DNA of 64,000 nucleotides, taken from contig NW_003149272.1 of assembly GCF_000003605.2 (NCBI RefSeq), positions 50,976 to 114,975 of the forward strand, written 5' to 3'. Origin of the DNA: Saccoglossus kowalevskii (taxonomy: Eukaryota; Hemichordata; Enteropneusta; Harrimaniidae). The translations under genes were made by a program, and so were the position numbers. This document shows positions 36,228 through 51,366 of the stretch, one piece after another (the stretch's first letter is position 1; each line of letters begins with the position of its first letter). A model generated the notes under the pieces. It was not told where the DNA came from, ran no database searches, and saw only the letters and a list, made by a program, of their open reading frames with translations.

Positions 36228-39200
36228 ACATACATCGATGGGGGGAAAGACGAATAATTGAACACAGACTGGACGCGGGATTGTAGCATAATTTTCATCT
36301 CAGTAATTCTATTAAACTTTAACAATAATTTGTTTACCCAAATCTACTTTAGGTTAGGAGTGATGTAATCACTCATTCGCAACCCGCCATAATCACAACA
36401 TTTGGCAACGACGGCTTGGAAGCGCCTGTGATTTTTTTAAATAATTTTGATTGCGTTATTTTACTGATTTTTAGTGTGAAAAATAAAACTACTGTGAAGA
36501 AAAATTCTCGCCCTTGTGGGTGTCAGAAATTGAATTCGGCAAATGTGTCCATCTCACTCAGGGGAAGTCGGACTAGTTTAATTAAATGTAAAAGCGAAAA
36601 GCGAAAACAAACAAAAAAGTGCGACTCGGGGCCTTGATCCTTTACGTGTTTGTTTTTGTAACGGCGTTCTGTTAAACCTCCATTCCCATTGTTTACTTCC
36701 AATTAACATAAACTGTCTCGTTTTGCCCCTTTTAAAACCGGTTATAATTCAACAAGAGTTTGGACTTTGTAAACAGTTTATTAGCAGGACGGTTGTAAAT
36801 CAGAATTTAATTTGTTTCGCGTGTCAGGAAACCGTGTAAATTCCACGCATTAAAACGTTTTCATTTCAACAGCGGAGAAAAAAAAAATCGGCAGCTGGAT
36901 GTTATCACCTCTGGAATAGATTGAATGTAACCGTCTAATGTTTCTGAAAAGCCATTACGGCGGGTAGCCGAAAGCAGCCACATCTCAGATCCGAATCGTC
37001 GGAAACATTAAATATTGGGGTCATACCATTGTAAATTATAGGGGTGGATGGAGTAATAAGTATAGAAAATTTTCATATTCGATCATTTTGTATTTACACA
37101 TCATTAGATGTCAAGTTCTGTTTCTATCTCCGGACAGGTAAAAATTCAGTAAGTTCAGAACGCATAACCCAATACGGTTAGACAATTAAACATTGTGTAG
37201 TCATCTGGGTTTTAATCTACCCCCCGCAGTGTCCGTGCGTACCTGTCGGTATATTAACTAGAGTGCTGTTGTTATGGCATGGGATTCGGTCAAGTGTCTT
37301 GTTAGAGGTAGATCAGGGGGCGGGTGTGAATCGGAGTACTTTCACAATCCACGACTTAATATAGATATTTGTTTGTTGGGCGGATGGGGGGGGGGGGCAG
37401 TAGAACGGGGAATCAAAATAAAATAAATTCGACGTACTCACCTAAAAGAAGCCTATACATAATTGACAAAATACGTACAAATGCTTGGCAATATTTATTG
37501 TTCAAATTATTATATAAATGTGAGCAACAATTGTATGGCAAATCAGAATCTTATATTTTGAAGAAAAAAATGGGTAGAACAGACAAATTGGCGTCGATTG
37601 TTTTCATTCATTTCGAAAATATTCTGGCTGAATGTGTCAAGCAGCGCGCTAAAGAAAAACACGCGCCACTCAGGCTCGTTCAAGGACAATAGATATTGTT
37701 TTTCAGCTGACTTGGCGATTACTAGAGAAAACGTTAAAATCTGTATTATATCCTTTGTATGTTTCTGAAAAAGCGCCTTTCACTTATTCAGGACATATTT
37801 GTTTAATCAATTAATTAGACGGCGTCACCGGAGTGGGTGGTAAACACGTCGTTCTGAGATCAATGTGAAATGAAGTGTTAGGTAAACGGCTTGTCTGTTC
37901 GTAGCACTGCTTCTAGTTATTCTCCGCCCTCTGACAATAGGCAGCTGCATGGGATAAAAGCCAAAACTAAGCACCTTACTATAACACTAATCTCGCGTCG
38001 AATTTAACCTTTTGAGTACCATCCATGTTCTTGCCAAACTTTTAGTGAAGCGTTTTGCATATTTCTATCACAGTCCCAGTATGTCACGTGATACCCCGGT
38101 GTGAAGAGTAACACCTCACCTATGAATGATGATGCACGCTGTTCATGTATGTTCATGTCCACAAAGTCATTATTTTTACATTCCAATGTTTGGGGTACGT
38201 AGAAGTTTGCGCAAATTCTCACTTTCCCGCGTGACTAAATCCGTGCATAACTTTGGATCAACGAATCTCAATCAAGTGTGAAGATTGGCAACTAATCAGG
38301 GAACACCTTGTTTATAAACTGGGTATGACAACCTATCAAATTATGACTTATAGATTTTTTTTTTTTTTATGATTTTTCGTGCCAGGCGACAGTTCCGGAC
38401 ATTGAATGTCACTGTTGTCTCTCCTGACTTTTTTTTTTTTTTTTTTTTTGAATGTGCAAATTGCAAGTGACTTATATATTTACGTACACTTTGATTGGCT
38501 GAGGGACGATTCCCAGAAGAGTAGTTCAGCAGATAAAGAATTGACTGAAGCAAAAGAAAAGTTTCCCTTTGAGCAATTGTTGAAGACATTTCCAAATTTA
38601 TACGTAACAGCATAGAGAAGTCCCACGTGGCGTCGCCAACGTGAAATCGTACCCTCTATTGGTGTATATCGCGTAGACAATGCAAAGCTACTTACAAGCG
38701 TGTGTCTGATTGGCTACCCAACCCTAACATCTTACAGTCAGGCTAATCAGAGAGCACCTTGTTGATATTTTTTCGACGTATAAAATTGTGCCTTTTTTGG
38801 CATTTTTTAGTTATTTCACGCATTTATCACAGTTTACATGATTTCGCAGTAATCGTGGTTGTTTTGACGTCGAATAAACATACATTGTACGTTGTATATC
38901 CTACAAAAATATCTTACAAAAGTGTGCGCGGATAACAACATGTTATAAATTATATGTTGTCCGACTTAACCAGATTTAAACTTTGAAAAGTAACGTGGAT
39001 GCCTACAACACAGAATCAAAATGTTCGGAGCAAAACTCGAACTGGTATGGTAAAATATTCTAATAATATTAATCTGCATAGTCCTGCTTTCTCGCTGACC
39101 ACAGAAGTGAATCAAGGTAAATTCGACCCCATTTTCGCTCGCATGGTAGTTGGATAACCTATTTCAGAGATCATTTTATTTGAAGCTCGTGTACGATAGA

Positions 39201-39288
39201 CACTGATTTGCATATTAATTAATAAATAATGGAAATGACATATTGATTATTCGATTTAACGTCCGCTGAAGTAGAGATAAGATTATTC

Positions 39289-39346
39289 CCGATCATGTCC
39301 GATCATACCCGATCATATCTGATGATGTCCGATGATACCCGAATGA
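39289..39346 (+). repeat. 10-bp minisatellite, about six units
   Basis: CCCGATCATR/TCTGATGATG-type units repeat at a 10-base period with one or two changes each. Confidence 0.8.
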
Positions 39347-40500
39347 AATACAATAATCCCCGAAGGGCAATAACATATCGAAGAATACAAAATACAAGAA
39401 AACAAACAAGCACGCAAACGACTGATTAACATATCAAAACACAGAAAGCGCGAAAGATACCAGGGCATATTTTTAAAGAGCAATTGATATGTTTTGAAAA
39501 AAAATAGTCCACATAACGATAATAATCTGAGTCACATTATACAGTTTTAGTAACACTCATGCCTTCTTTGAAGCAGTCTTACAGAATTATTATATTTGCC
39601 TATAACCCAATTACTTCAAGTCGTTGAAACAATATCAAAGCTATCAGTCAATCAATCAAACTATCAATTAATTTAGCAATCAAAAAAATAAATCAACAGT
39701 TTACCACGACACACACGTATCCTATCTTCACTCGCTCTACATGGTATTGATGTGCATGAATTTCCTTTGCAGGTGTTCTGTCAATTTGACGCAGCCTTCT
39801 GCACTTCGTCCACTTGTCACGTCTGCGCGCCAAGAGTATCCAATAGCAACGCACAAATCACATTAAAAATCACAGATTTATGTGTATTTCTCATTTTATA
39901 TAACTCATTAAACGTCACTTTTTGTGTTAATTGCAAGCGTCAGATATTAACCCGCGCATGTTTTGCTTTGCTGTATATTGCCGTGAAACCGGAAACGGAA
40001 GTACAATCATAATGAACTATTAATCTACTTCCGACATAACCCTCAGTTCGTCATAAATCCCAACAGCTAATTTCCTGTCAAAGACACCCTCGAGCCTAAA
40101 TTATTGAGTGAGACTGCACCCTCTTTTAATCAATAACGTGACACGAGGACCGGATTATTTGAAGCCAAACGCATATGTTACTTGCGTTCTAATGTATAAT
40201 ATGATATATTTTCTCAAAGCTTGTCACAGAATCACTCAACTAGCTGACTAGAAAATGTTGGGAAGCATACGTAGTGTGTAGAAGTTAACTCCCTAAGGTA
40301 GGATTCTGGAAGACTATACTGGAACAGAACCAAATAGGGCAGTTGTTTGCAAAAAAACGACTTTGGTTATTGCGAGGTAGACTGACATAGTAACCAGTAG
40401 CAACACATGAACACTGGTGTAATACATAAATTCGGAGTAAATATATACTATTTGAACGAACGTGAGAGAAAGCATAATTCTATAGACTAACAATCGTAAC

Positions 40501-40520
40501 ATATATATATAATATATATG
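40501..40520 (+). repeat. AT dinucleotide repeat
   Basis: Alternating AT tract interrupted once. Confidence 0.8.
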
Positions 40521-40868
40521 AGCGGCAGCGTGTATAATCAGTCAATAAGATCACATCTGTGATTGGCTCAAATAAATACAATCTGATAGGCTGAGAGATT
40601 TATCTCAGAATCTGATGTAACATTACAAACTGCTTTCACTTTCTTTCGCTGATAAGCACTAGTGAACATAAAAAATTACAGTAAAATTCATTATTTTTTA
40701 AGTGAAACACCCTTGAGTTTGAAATCCAGTGAATACAATCAACATACTCGAATATACTGATTTGAAAAAATAATAATTGTTTACTGTATAATTAAAGGAA
40801 ATTTGTTTTTTAAGTAAAAAAAGTCAAAGACCAGTTTGCTTACTGCTGATAGTTCAAGATTGTCAGAC

Positions 40869-40920
40869 GGTAATGGTCGTCACGTGCGTTCGACGTGAGT
40901 CCCGCACATACGACGCACAG
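40869..40920 (+). mobile_element. TTAA-family transposon fragment
   Basis: GTCGTCACGTGCGTTCGACG followed by TGAGTCCCGCACATACGACG aligns with the subterminal part of the copy at 57823 and, more loosely, with the 35354 element. Termini are not recognisable. Confidence 0.35.
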
Positions 40921-41321
40921 TAACGTGTAGTACGCAACTAGGGGAAAATTTTGTTTATTTATTCAAAACTTGCTCGCAGCCATAGCGACCGCCGCTGTTC
41001 AAGTCAATGAAAAATTGATTACGTAAAACGTATGCAAATCGACAATAAAACAACAAATATACCAACTTTTGCAAATGTTGCGTCATCATTTGTAAAACAT
41101 TGAAGTCACGAAAAAGAAAATTGTAAAATATTCAAACATTTTTTTTGGAATGAAAAATTCGAAATTTTCAATTATTAAAGAAGGCACGTGACTGGGCATG
41201 ATAGTTCGCGTTTCGTAAATTTATATATTTTTTGAAAAAATAATTCTATGCTTGTTGTGTTTATGATTGGTGTCCTGACTACCAGAACACTAATCTAGCA
41301 AGTACATTTGCCATTACATGA

Positions 41322-41620
41322 TTAAAGGGCGGTAGTTGACGCGCCACTCATGCGCGAGATATATGGGTCTCATATAAACAAAGATGGCGACTTTGACTGT
41401 TGCGGAGATTAACGAGTACAAACTGAGACGTTACCAAGCTTTAATTAGGTATTTTTAGGTGATTGGAAGGTATCGAAGAAGCCACCGTTAGTGCAAGTCG
41501 TGCCCAGGTCAAACCTCATACCTGTGATATCCATTAGAAGAGCGCATTGGATTATGGGAAGATCAATGTTGATCAACACAAATGTTGTACATGCACAGCG
41601 CGAAGACCACTGCCCTTTAA
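41322..41620 (+). mobile_element. 299-bp TTAA transposon with a possible leading-exon remnant
   Basis: The left end TTAAAGGGCGGTAGT faces a right end whose complement reads TTAAAGGGCAGTGGT, each edge at a TTAA. Near the left end an ATG at 41384 opens a 24-codon frame (MATLTVAEINEYKLRRY and on), and an AG|GTATTT at 41449 could be a splice donor. This may be the start of a transposase-type gene kept in an internally deleted copy. The superfamily is not certain; piggyBac and Kolobok both use TTAA. A Staf-like 18-mer lies inside at 41543. Confidence 0.55.
41543..41560 (-). promoter_or_regulatory. Staf/ZNF143-like site inside a transposon (one mismatch)
   Basis: On the minus strand it reads TTCCCATAATCCAATGCG. 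Its place within the 41322-41620 element shows that at least one of these sites is repeat-borne. Confidence 0.3.
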
Positions 41621-42837
41621 GCTCAAGATGCCCCTTTTACTCCGACAGTATATGGCGACACGGCTCACCTCGATCTTCATTCACACGTTCCCTGGCCAGA
41701 GCTGGCGGCAGTCTGTGTACTCTTCGATTTAAATGAATGATTATTCCATCAACAAATCCACCATGACGTTGTTCTCATTGACAAACGATTCTTTATTTTT
41801 GCTGAGATGGCTAGTCGAAAATCTGAATACAGTAATTTGCAGAGAGAGAGAGAGAGAACAAAAAAACGGAGACAGCATAATAGGCATAATGGATATGTGG
41901 GCGTGGTCTTTGGGGAGCAATGTTTAGTAAATTGGGACAAATCTGTCTGTATATTGGACGACATTCACCCCACTAGAAACAATGTTCCACCCCTAAGTAG
42001 CAACAGTGGATGTACTGATAAGATGTGGTCTTTATCGCAAGTGCCAAACTGCCGCACATCGGTCGTTATCTCGATGCGGTGATACCATCTTTAGTCTCAA
42101 TCTTCCGACGGCTTGTATAATTGTTTCTGTCACGTGACGAAAACTGCATCTACATCGCACTGAATAATATCTTTCATTATGACAATGACACTTCTTGTCT
42201 ACAATTTGATCGCGACTGAGTCCCGTTGTCGCGTTGCACTCACGTGACCCACAACCAGCCAATGACAGCAGTCGCGTACCGTGTGATTCGGGGTTGAACA
42301 CAAGCGATGAGAAAGCACCAAGCTAAAAATGACGAGCACTGACGGAAGCACGAGGAAATTGAAACTGACGATGAACACCTCGAAGCAGGTGTGAATATTT
42401 CAACAAGCAATTCTAGGTGGAAATTGAAACTGTAATAGGTTGAATTCAACATGGATTATAAATAAATTTATTACTCATAACGAGGATCACGTACTAATGA
42501 GATATTAATACGGGAATTAATAAAAAAGGAAATTAGTAGATTTCCTTATCTGCCTTCTCTTCTATAGCTTATATTGCTTTCATCACAAGGCTTGTTCATT
42601 TTATTTCCCAGGTTTGTCACATTCGCCATCTTTCCGATGAGGAGTCATTAAATAAGTACAGTTTTACGAACAATGTTTGTTATTTTCAATTTCCGTAGCG
42701 CACACAAAAAAGTAAATCTGACCAACACGCCTATTGTATGAGTTATAGAAGTGACACTATGAACGTCGTTAATTCAATATTGTAACAACCATGTGTACAA
42801 TGCACGTCTGGTAATGTTCATAACAATATGCATACTT

Positions 42838-43129
<292 letters not shown>

Positions 43130-43192
43130 TTTTGTTAGTCAGCCATTCAGAAATCCCGTAACTTACTTATTTACTTATTTACTTACTTAATG

Positions 43193-43615
<423 letters not shown>

Positions 43616-43629
43616 TACGAGATTATTTT

Positions 43630-46600
43630 CTTTCAGGATTCCTAGCTAAGTTCAACCCAGGGAGGGTGGGTATAGAAAAGATATCATAAAAACTTGTAGC
43701 GATGCCGTCAATAAAAAAAGTTTGAGGACAGAAAATTAAAAACGAGATTGGAATGTGATATTCACACAAATCATAAGTGTTTACATGCGTGAAATTAGCA
43801 TACACCATAAATATTAATAAATGTATGAACCTGATCTTTGAAACAAATCCCAAATAAATAATTGTCTCAGCGTATTCTGAGCTACACTCTGCGCTAAACA
43901 TGCCAGATAATCCGCGCTCAATATAGCGAACCTCAAAACAAATTATTTTTTGTCAGTGTTTTATCAGCGATGTCATCGATGAACGAACAATAAAATATTA
44001 AGAGATATACTCGCAGATATCTTGGGGGAAACATGGAAAGATTAGAAAACAAGATGAGATCGGTAAAGAAGAGAAAAAATCGAATAAATGTCTGGCAAAT
44101 ACGCCTGTTAACGATCATGAGCCGGAGTTTAACAACTCGTTATTGAGCCGGATAAAAAGTAACATAGACAGGCGCAGGAAGCCTTATTTCGTAAGCGCCG
44201 ATAATGAGATGTATTGCAGATGAGATGGATCTGCAGGTAACGATCGACAGTGAACGGTCACCAAAGAATCAGACACCACTAGCGCGATGAATGGCGGCCG
44301 GAATTACACGATGGTTTTTCAGGAGAAATAGCTTTGAACTTTACGAGCTCACAATATCGAGAGCTTTGTGCTATTGTGGTTGGAGTGCTCCCTCAAATTC
44401 ATTTCACGATTGCTAGATTGGCGAGTCAACAATTGAAGACCTTGTACTAACACCCATCAACACCGTAATCCTATTAGTATACGAGAGCCTTTCCCCTCAT
44501 GCTCAATAAAAGAAAAAAAATCCTCTTTTAAAGGCGTGCAATGTATGGGTGAATTAAAAAAGAGAAATGCCGACATGATGCTGGGTGCTTTCTCTGTGGA
44601 TTGTTTATTTCAAGTGTGTCTTGATTGTCCTTGTTAGCTCCCTAATTCGCCACAGAGTGCAATAATTAGTACAATTTTATGTTGTCATTGACGTATTTGC
44701 TGCTTCTGAACTTATAGTCGCCACAGGACCCGCTACAATAGGCAATTATATCGGGACTTACAGACAGAGCATACCATCGCCTTTTATCCGCCAATTCCCC
44801 CTATTTTCTAGCTTTTAACGATCTTCCTAACAGGGCTTCGTTTTAATTGGGAATCGCACTTCTTCGACGCTTGTTAGTTTGCTATGGAGTTGTTTACCGG
44901 GCAATTTGCAGAACACTTCGGTTGCGTCGCCGCGTTCTGAGGTTACTGTTAGACGAGTCTCTGAGGGTATCCATGAATTCTGCACGTTTGTTTATACTTA
45001 TCGCCACTATAATAGACTGTATAACCGGCTATAATGAAGCTGGCGGTAAACGAAGTATACCACTCCACAGAAAATATTGAAGTTTCTCCTGTCTCCTGAA
45101 AGCTATCACTGCTTCGTTCTGCCAATTAGTGGAACGTTCGTGAGCGGAACAAGCCACCGAAAACTCTCCTCAACACCGTCTCAGCCACCCCTATCGTTTG
45201 AAATAGTCCACGTCATTCGAGTAATTGCGTAAGAAACAACAGTATTCGGATTCTAGGGGGAATCTTTGACTGGAAGCTAGGTTTTCTATTTGATCAAAGA
45301 GAGCCGACTATGTGTTCTCGCGACAAAGTTTAACGTAGTAGTGGGAGTCCTAGTTCTATTAATTGGCCTTGTTACATTCTCTATAATAATTGGGCCAATT
45401 AGCGTCGTCGTTCCACACACTTCTCTTCACACGCTACCATACAAGCGCCAGCTAATTGAGAAACGTGCGTGGCGTTTTACAGCAATTCCTTCCAAAAAAA
45501 CGTTCCTGCTTATTTCGTTTTTACTCATTAGAGAGAACATGTGAACAAGCAGCTAAATATGTAGTCGTGCACAAAGAAAGGATAGGATTGTCACGTAAAA
45601 TCACGCAGAAGTGACGGAGTAATCCTTTTCTTGGACACGACTCGTTTTTCTTAAGAAAATAAAACACTGTCAGTTGTCTGCAAGAACGGTGAGCACGAAA
45701 AGAAAATGCGGCGGGCTTGTCGACTTTCTTTTTCTTTCTCTTACGGCAGAGTTTATTTTTTATTTAAATTCCTTGTTGCTCTTCTGCTCATTATATTACT
45801 TTACATCCACGTTACGTAATCAATATATATATATATCAAGTATCGATTATGAAGACACATAATTACGCAACACTGGAATGTCTGTCTTCGCTAAAACTCA
45901 CTTTAGAACCAGGGTTTGCCACAACATATCGGTCACGGTCCCCTTGCGCACATTGGGCTATAAAACGAAGAGCCTCGATATGAACAGGCAATTATGCAAA
46001 TGAGAACGTGTTATGTCATACTTGCGTACTTACAGGCTAACACGATACAAGTCGTACGACAAAGGTATTCGTCACGGTGCCTATAATTCCATAAAATATT
46101 AAAATGAATTTTAGTACCACCACACCCGCACCTGTATATATTGGAATCACTGATTTCCAGTCTTTTGAAAATATCACACAAACTTAATAATCAGGCTGTA
46201 ACAACTCACTCAACTCAACATTGGTGGCGATCTTCAAATCTTCTTGTTTTCGCCTTTGTTTAATATGCTAACCCCAAAAGTTGTTTCAAGATTGAAGCAG
46301 CGTGTAATCACGGAATATGAGCTGATCATATAATGACACCCCCCCCCCCTTCAGGTTCGCAACATAGGTCCAATCTGAATATCCTATAGGTGACGTCACA
46401 GTGTCATGTACGGCTTCAAATGTGTGAAGGGTGAGTTATATACCACACACAAATCACTCTTGTCCGTTTTCTTGAAAACTAGACGGCTGATTCATGCGAA
46501 TACGTACCACAGTTACGACGTGACCTTTACTACTAATATACATATTCTAAAACCAGTTTATTGATTCATCGTTCTCTGTGGTGGCAGTATAAAATGGCAG

Positions 46601-49600
46601 ATATGTAATAGTGATGTGGTGGAAAAATTCAATTGGATGTGCAGTACTGTGGTACACGGGGAACGACTGGCGCTACCGCGGTTTTTACAAGCTAAGCTCA
46701 ATAAATTTATTTTGCAGCCGACAACAACGAAACCCGCCTTCATTGGCAAGGTGATGAGGAGCCTGGGATATCCCTCAAACGAGCTGCCTTCGATTTTTTT
46801 AATTGCAGTGTGCTGTTAGCTTCAGGGGACCGAACAACGAACCTTTATTGAATTGAATTGGCGAATGCTCACGATTCAACACTTAGAACAAGTGCGCGGT
46901 AGTGTCCACGGCGTTTACTGTAGGAGTGTTTCAAAGGAGAAGAGGGCAAACACAAGTTTCGTTCGAAAATTGCCTTCTATTCAGTCGTCATGTGTGGACG
47001 CATTAGATACCCCGCCTTCATATTGGTTGAGAAAACACCACTAGCTGGCTGGCATGATACCCTAATTAAGTTCTAAGTCCGTTCAATTTAGTGTGTGTTT
47101 ACCCAACCCCCATTTCTAACAACGCATTCACGGACAAACTCCAGCTTACAAACAAATCTTTTCAACCATTCCTTAATTGTGTAATTTTGCCACTACTTTA
47201 ATTATGTGCCACTACAACAACACGGTCTGATTGATAATACAGATGCGTGTGTTTTTGTAGTGGTTATAATGGTTGTATAAACAAACACCGTGATACGCGA
47301 GAAATACTGGCGAGATTCGTCTAAACCGGTTAACACAGTACGTATAATATTTAAGATAACCGCGAAACGTGAATAACATTAATTAATACAAATATGCATG
47401 CAACTGAAAATAAAAGAATACCTTATGGCAAATGTTTTAAGCGTGACCAGGCATTTTATTAAATGTTAACTTAAAAGTTCATTCAGTTTTCCGATCTCAC
47501 AGGTGACCTGTTCAACTAACTATACTGTACGGTGCGATTAGAATTCAAATCAGAATCGGGAGGCGGATAGAAATCACGAAGCTACCGGTCAAAGTTACAA
47601 TTATTTTGTTATTTTTGTGTGTATATCACTGAACTCCAGGTAGTACTCATATAATAATTAGGCATAATTTGGGACAGGTACCTAAGCTATATTTGTAGAT
47701 TTACGGATGCAATCTGACAGCGTAACAAACGCGTTTAGGGCTTTGTTGAGATATCGAAAGCGGTTTCCCTAAGAATCGTCCACACGAAAAATAAACGAAA
47801 GCCCCACTTTTTCTCAGCCTCCTTAATTGCCAGAGAACAACACAAAACATTTTCCCGTGGGGCTTCTTTCAAGTTCAATTTAGCGAATGTGGTGGCGCGG
47901 GGGTTCTACTGTCGTACCGCTCAACTTTACTGTAGAAAACCTTAATCGATGTTTTATTAAAAGTCTTTACTGGAAGAGACTGTACCGCAAAGGGAAACAT
48001 TTCATTGTTTGTAATTATAAACAACAGATACATTTTAATTGCGACAACTTATTTTTCTTTATTTTGTACTCATTGGGATTCTTGCAAAACACTGGGAACA
48101 CAATTTAGACATGTCCAGTGTAACATTGCTTTATATAACACCTGTTCTCATTTTAAGGTGATTGTTCCGCGAACATGGAAATAACAACATGCTTCAGTCG
48201 AAATATATCACTGGAATATTCTCATACACTGAAATAATTATTAACCGTCTTGATCCTGCCATTCAACTTTAAACATGGTGGCAGCGTGGTCTAAGTTAGT
48301 GTCAATCATGACGCCATTGTCTCCTGTGGGGAATTCTTTTTAACCATACTTACATACTTAGAGACGACTGTTACCCATTTTGGGTGCTCTGTAAAAGCGC
48401 GTGGGTTTCACGAGAAATCGCGAAATTTTGTCACGGTGGCAGTGAACATTGGGACTCTTGAGAGAGACGCACCGACGAATTCCGTCAAATTTACTAATCG
48501 TATAAATTGACATGGCGTAAACTAGAAGATTCATAGTACTACCTGCTATATGCCATCACATTGATATAATGAGGCGAATATTTAGAGGGCTATTGAGAAC
48601 GATGATTGATTGTCGTGAATGCTGAAACGAAAACAAATGAACCTATAAACTTTATTTCTTCGAAATCACTCCTCGTTCAGATTCTACAAAATATGTTTTT
48701 GCTTGTTTTGTCCTCCGCCACTCTATTGGTTGTTATCTTATTTCGAGAGGCATTTGGGAGGCCCGTGTTTCACATTGAAGTGGCGGGTTATGTTGGGCTA
48801 ATCTCTTTAAAATTAGATAAATGTGCCCGTCCGTTTTTATTTTGCCATAAACTGGTGATTTCTACAGGGTATATCAGCCAAATCGAGCCATGGGTATGAG
48901 TAACGATTCAAAAACTATTGATATTATTAATTGTTATTGTACACTTTCTCCACGGAAGTACGGTCACGTGGTCCATGTTATCACAGCCAGCAACTATGTA
49001 ATTAAAATTGCCTTACTAAATTGGTAATCATATTAATTTTCTAACGTATATTCGCATAGAGATCAGGAAATGAAATTAACAAGAAAAAAGATACAATACA
49101 ACAAGTAATTACTTTTCAAAATTGGCATATTAAAAAAAAAAGACCACGTGACCCTAGACGGTTGGGTCAATATATAAATTGATGAATAGTTAATTTTAGA
49201 TAACTATGCAGACAATGCAGCGAATTCATTATAAGAATGTCCGTCATGATTGTCAAATCAAGCCAAATCAATGCGAATCGCCCGCATTTCAATGTTTGAA
49301 ACCGAGAAGGACATGATGAACAAATCAGAGCGGCTCAGGAAAAGTACTTGCGAGTGTCGAGAATTTGAAATATTAATGGAATATTTTTCGATTATTACGT
49401 TGATAAATGGCGAATATCCGCTATTATCGGAGATTACTTTTGATACCTTGCCGATCCCACATTATCCCTTGCTAAGAGGAACTCGGTGTCGCATTGGTGA
49501 GTTGCCGATAAACATGGTGAGATACGGTATGAGGATGTTCCATCATTTCCATTTGTCAAATAAAATACATGCCAACCAAACGGCGGACCATACGTGCTCC

Positions 49601-51360
49601 ATTCATCACATGTAGTTCTTTGCAGTGGATGCTGCGGTTGCTGTGGTGCTCAATACAGTCATATCAATTGATGCGGCCGTTTACAAACTGGAAACACACA
49701 CGATCACTCACTGTACCCTTCTATGACATGTCAGATTTTAAAGTAAGCGATATACTAGTAAACAAAACTGTGTACAGACTTCTGGTCATCTACTTATGTC
49801 AATCACTCAACTATATACTATCCATTGTAATGATAAATACACGATTCAGCCTTCTTTACTTGGACCGTCCCCGCTGAACATACCGCGAAACTGATTTACA
49901 AGTATCACGCTAGCAATTCACACTAAGAGGCCCCACGTATCGTGTATCGAAATTCTTTTCCTAATATGACTGGTGTTATTCTAATGGCAATTAATCTGTT
50001 TAGTAATCAAAAGATAATAAGCACCCAATTATTTAAATAAACTTACAAGTCACACCCGGCGATGCCGATCTAGACCAATTCCTTTGGACATGCAGAGTTG
50101 GTTTTAATTGGTATCGTCCGGGATGACTTGTGTGTCTGACCTTAGGAAGACCTTAAGGCAGCACACGTCCTCAAAACAGAGGTCAAATCCATAGGGAAAT
50201 ATGTAATGGGAAGAAAATGACGGATTTTTCAGAATGGGATCACTTCGGTTACCTCTCACTTGGTTCGGCCAAACGTTATTGTCTACCTTTACTTTGAATT
50301 ACTAATATAAGAAGTGTTCGCTACTTGATAGAACCTCAGACAACTTATGAATTAGTTGTCTGAGATAGAACGCGTTCTTGGAGCTCTGTTAATTGTTTTT
50401 TATGAGAATCACTGATGATGCTGGGCAAGATACAGCCACAACTAAACATATTTATTAGACAACTTATAATAACACGGCGTTCGCTTTCATTCGAATCGTG
50501 TGATTTTGCCATGTCATGAAAGGGGAGTTCGACAGTGCTCTTTGTTCCATGACGCGCGCGTATTCGGATTGCAGGATGATTCTAGAGTGAACACATTGAC
50601 AAAACCATAACTTTATGAGAACGCTTTTTCCAGTGAACTTTACTAGTTGATAAATTGTACATTTTACTAATTGTGTTTTAGTTCTGCGAAAATAATTTTA
50701 GTTTTTTTCCAATTTATTTCAACTTTAGACTGCAGTTTAATTCGAGGAGGCTGGTTACTCCCAATTTTATTGGCCTTCCCATCCGCTGATTTTTTTGCGA
50801 ACCGAATTACAATTTCAAACGCATTTGCACATTATAAAAACACTACAATTATACTCTTTGTGAGGCATTGTAATCATTTGAAAAGCAGCGAAAACAACAC
50901 GATCACAACCTGCGATGAGTAGTAAGAATCGTTGATCGGATGCGGCCGGTAACGACATCCTCGTTCGCCTGTCCACTAATTTTTAAATAAATTACAATTA
51001 CCCTCTTTTTCGATGAATGCGGACTTCTGGGAAAACAACATAAAAATACGATGTCGTTTCCTTCCGTTCGAAACACTTTATTTTTTCAAAATGGAATTAT
51101 TCTGTCCATGTTTATTTCATTTATACACGAAATATGTGATAATGTAGTATTATGATAATATAGCAGGAAAACGTATGCATATCCCACGATAATAAGTTTT
51201 CCTGCATTTGATGTGTTTTGTTCAGAGGGAACATCTAAAACAACGAGGTCTTACACACTCCAAAACACGTTTGAGTTGTTATGTGCCCGTGCTCGACTCG
51301 TTAGCAGCTGTCAATCAGTATTCTAAAAGTATCCTTTCTGTCAGTCTTTTAAAACCCTAC
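43630..51360. other. Intergenic DNA, no supportable gene
   Basis: No convincing exon on either strand. Contents are an AT repeat at 45823-45834, a polyC run near 46340, CACGTG sites at 48965 and 49144, and a hairpin at 50335-50364. The parts at 44.6-45.5, 47.0-47.3 and 49.9-50.1 kb are complex, TAAT-rich and repeat-free, and may be conserved noncoding elements. Confidence 0.6.
50335..50364. other. Perfect 11-bp hairpin
   Basis: CTCAGACAACT and AGTTGTCTGAG pair perfectly around an 8-base loop. No T-run or flanking gene suggests a role, and the stem is too short for a microRNA precursor. Confidence 0.4.
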
Positions 51361-51366
51361 CCTATT

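Larger units (their letters stand above)
33681..42830. other. Intergenic DNA, no supportable gene
   Basis: Contents are two adjacent TTAA elements (34920-35486), a 31-base A run at 35833, a 10-bp minisatellite at 39289-39346, direct repeats near 38294 and 38745, transposon remnants at 40869 and 41322-41620, and several CACGTG sites. No exon is convincing. An ATG frame at 41807-42082 (91 residues) overlaps a GA repeat and shows no known domain. Confidence 0.6.

Noticed and set aside
39600-39700. Repeated CAATCAAT-type strings as an organised array
   Set aside because: Spacing is irregular and units are too short to separate from base composition.
41807-42082. 91-codon ATG frame MASRKSEYSNLQRERER...
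   Set aside because: Part of it is a GA microsatellite, and the remainder resembles no known protein. It was not called as a gene.
49250-49615. 121-codon plus-strand frame
   Set aside because: It begins with TTG rather than ATG, and no family is recognisable.
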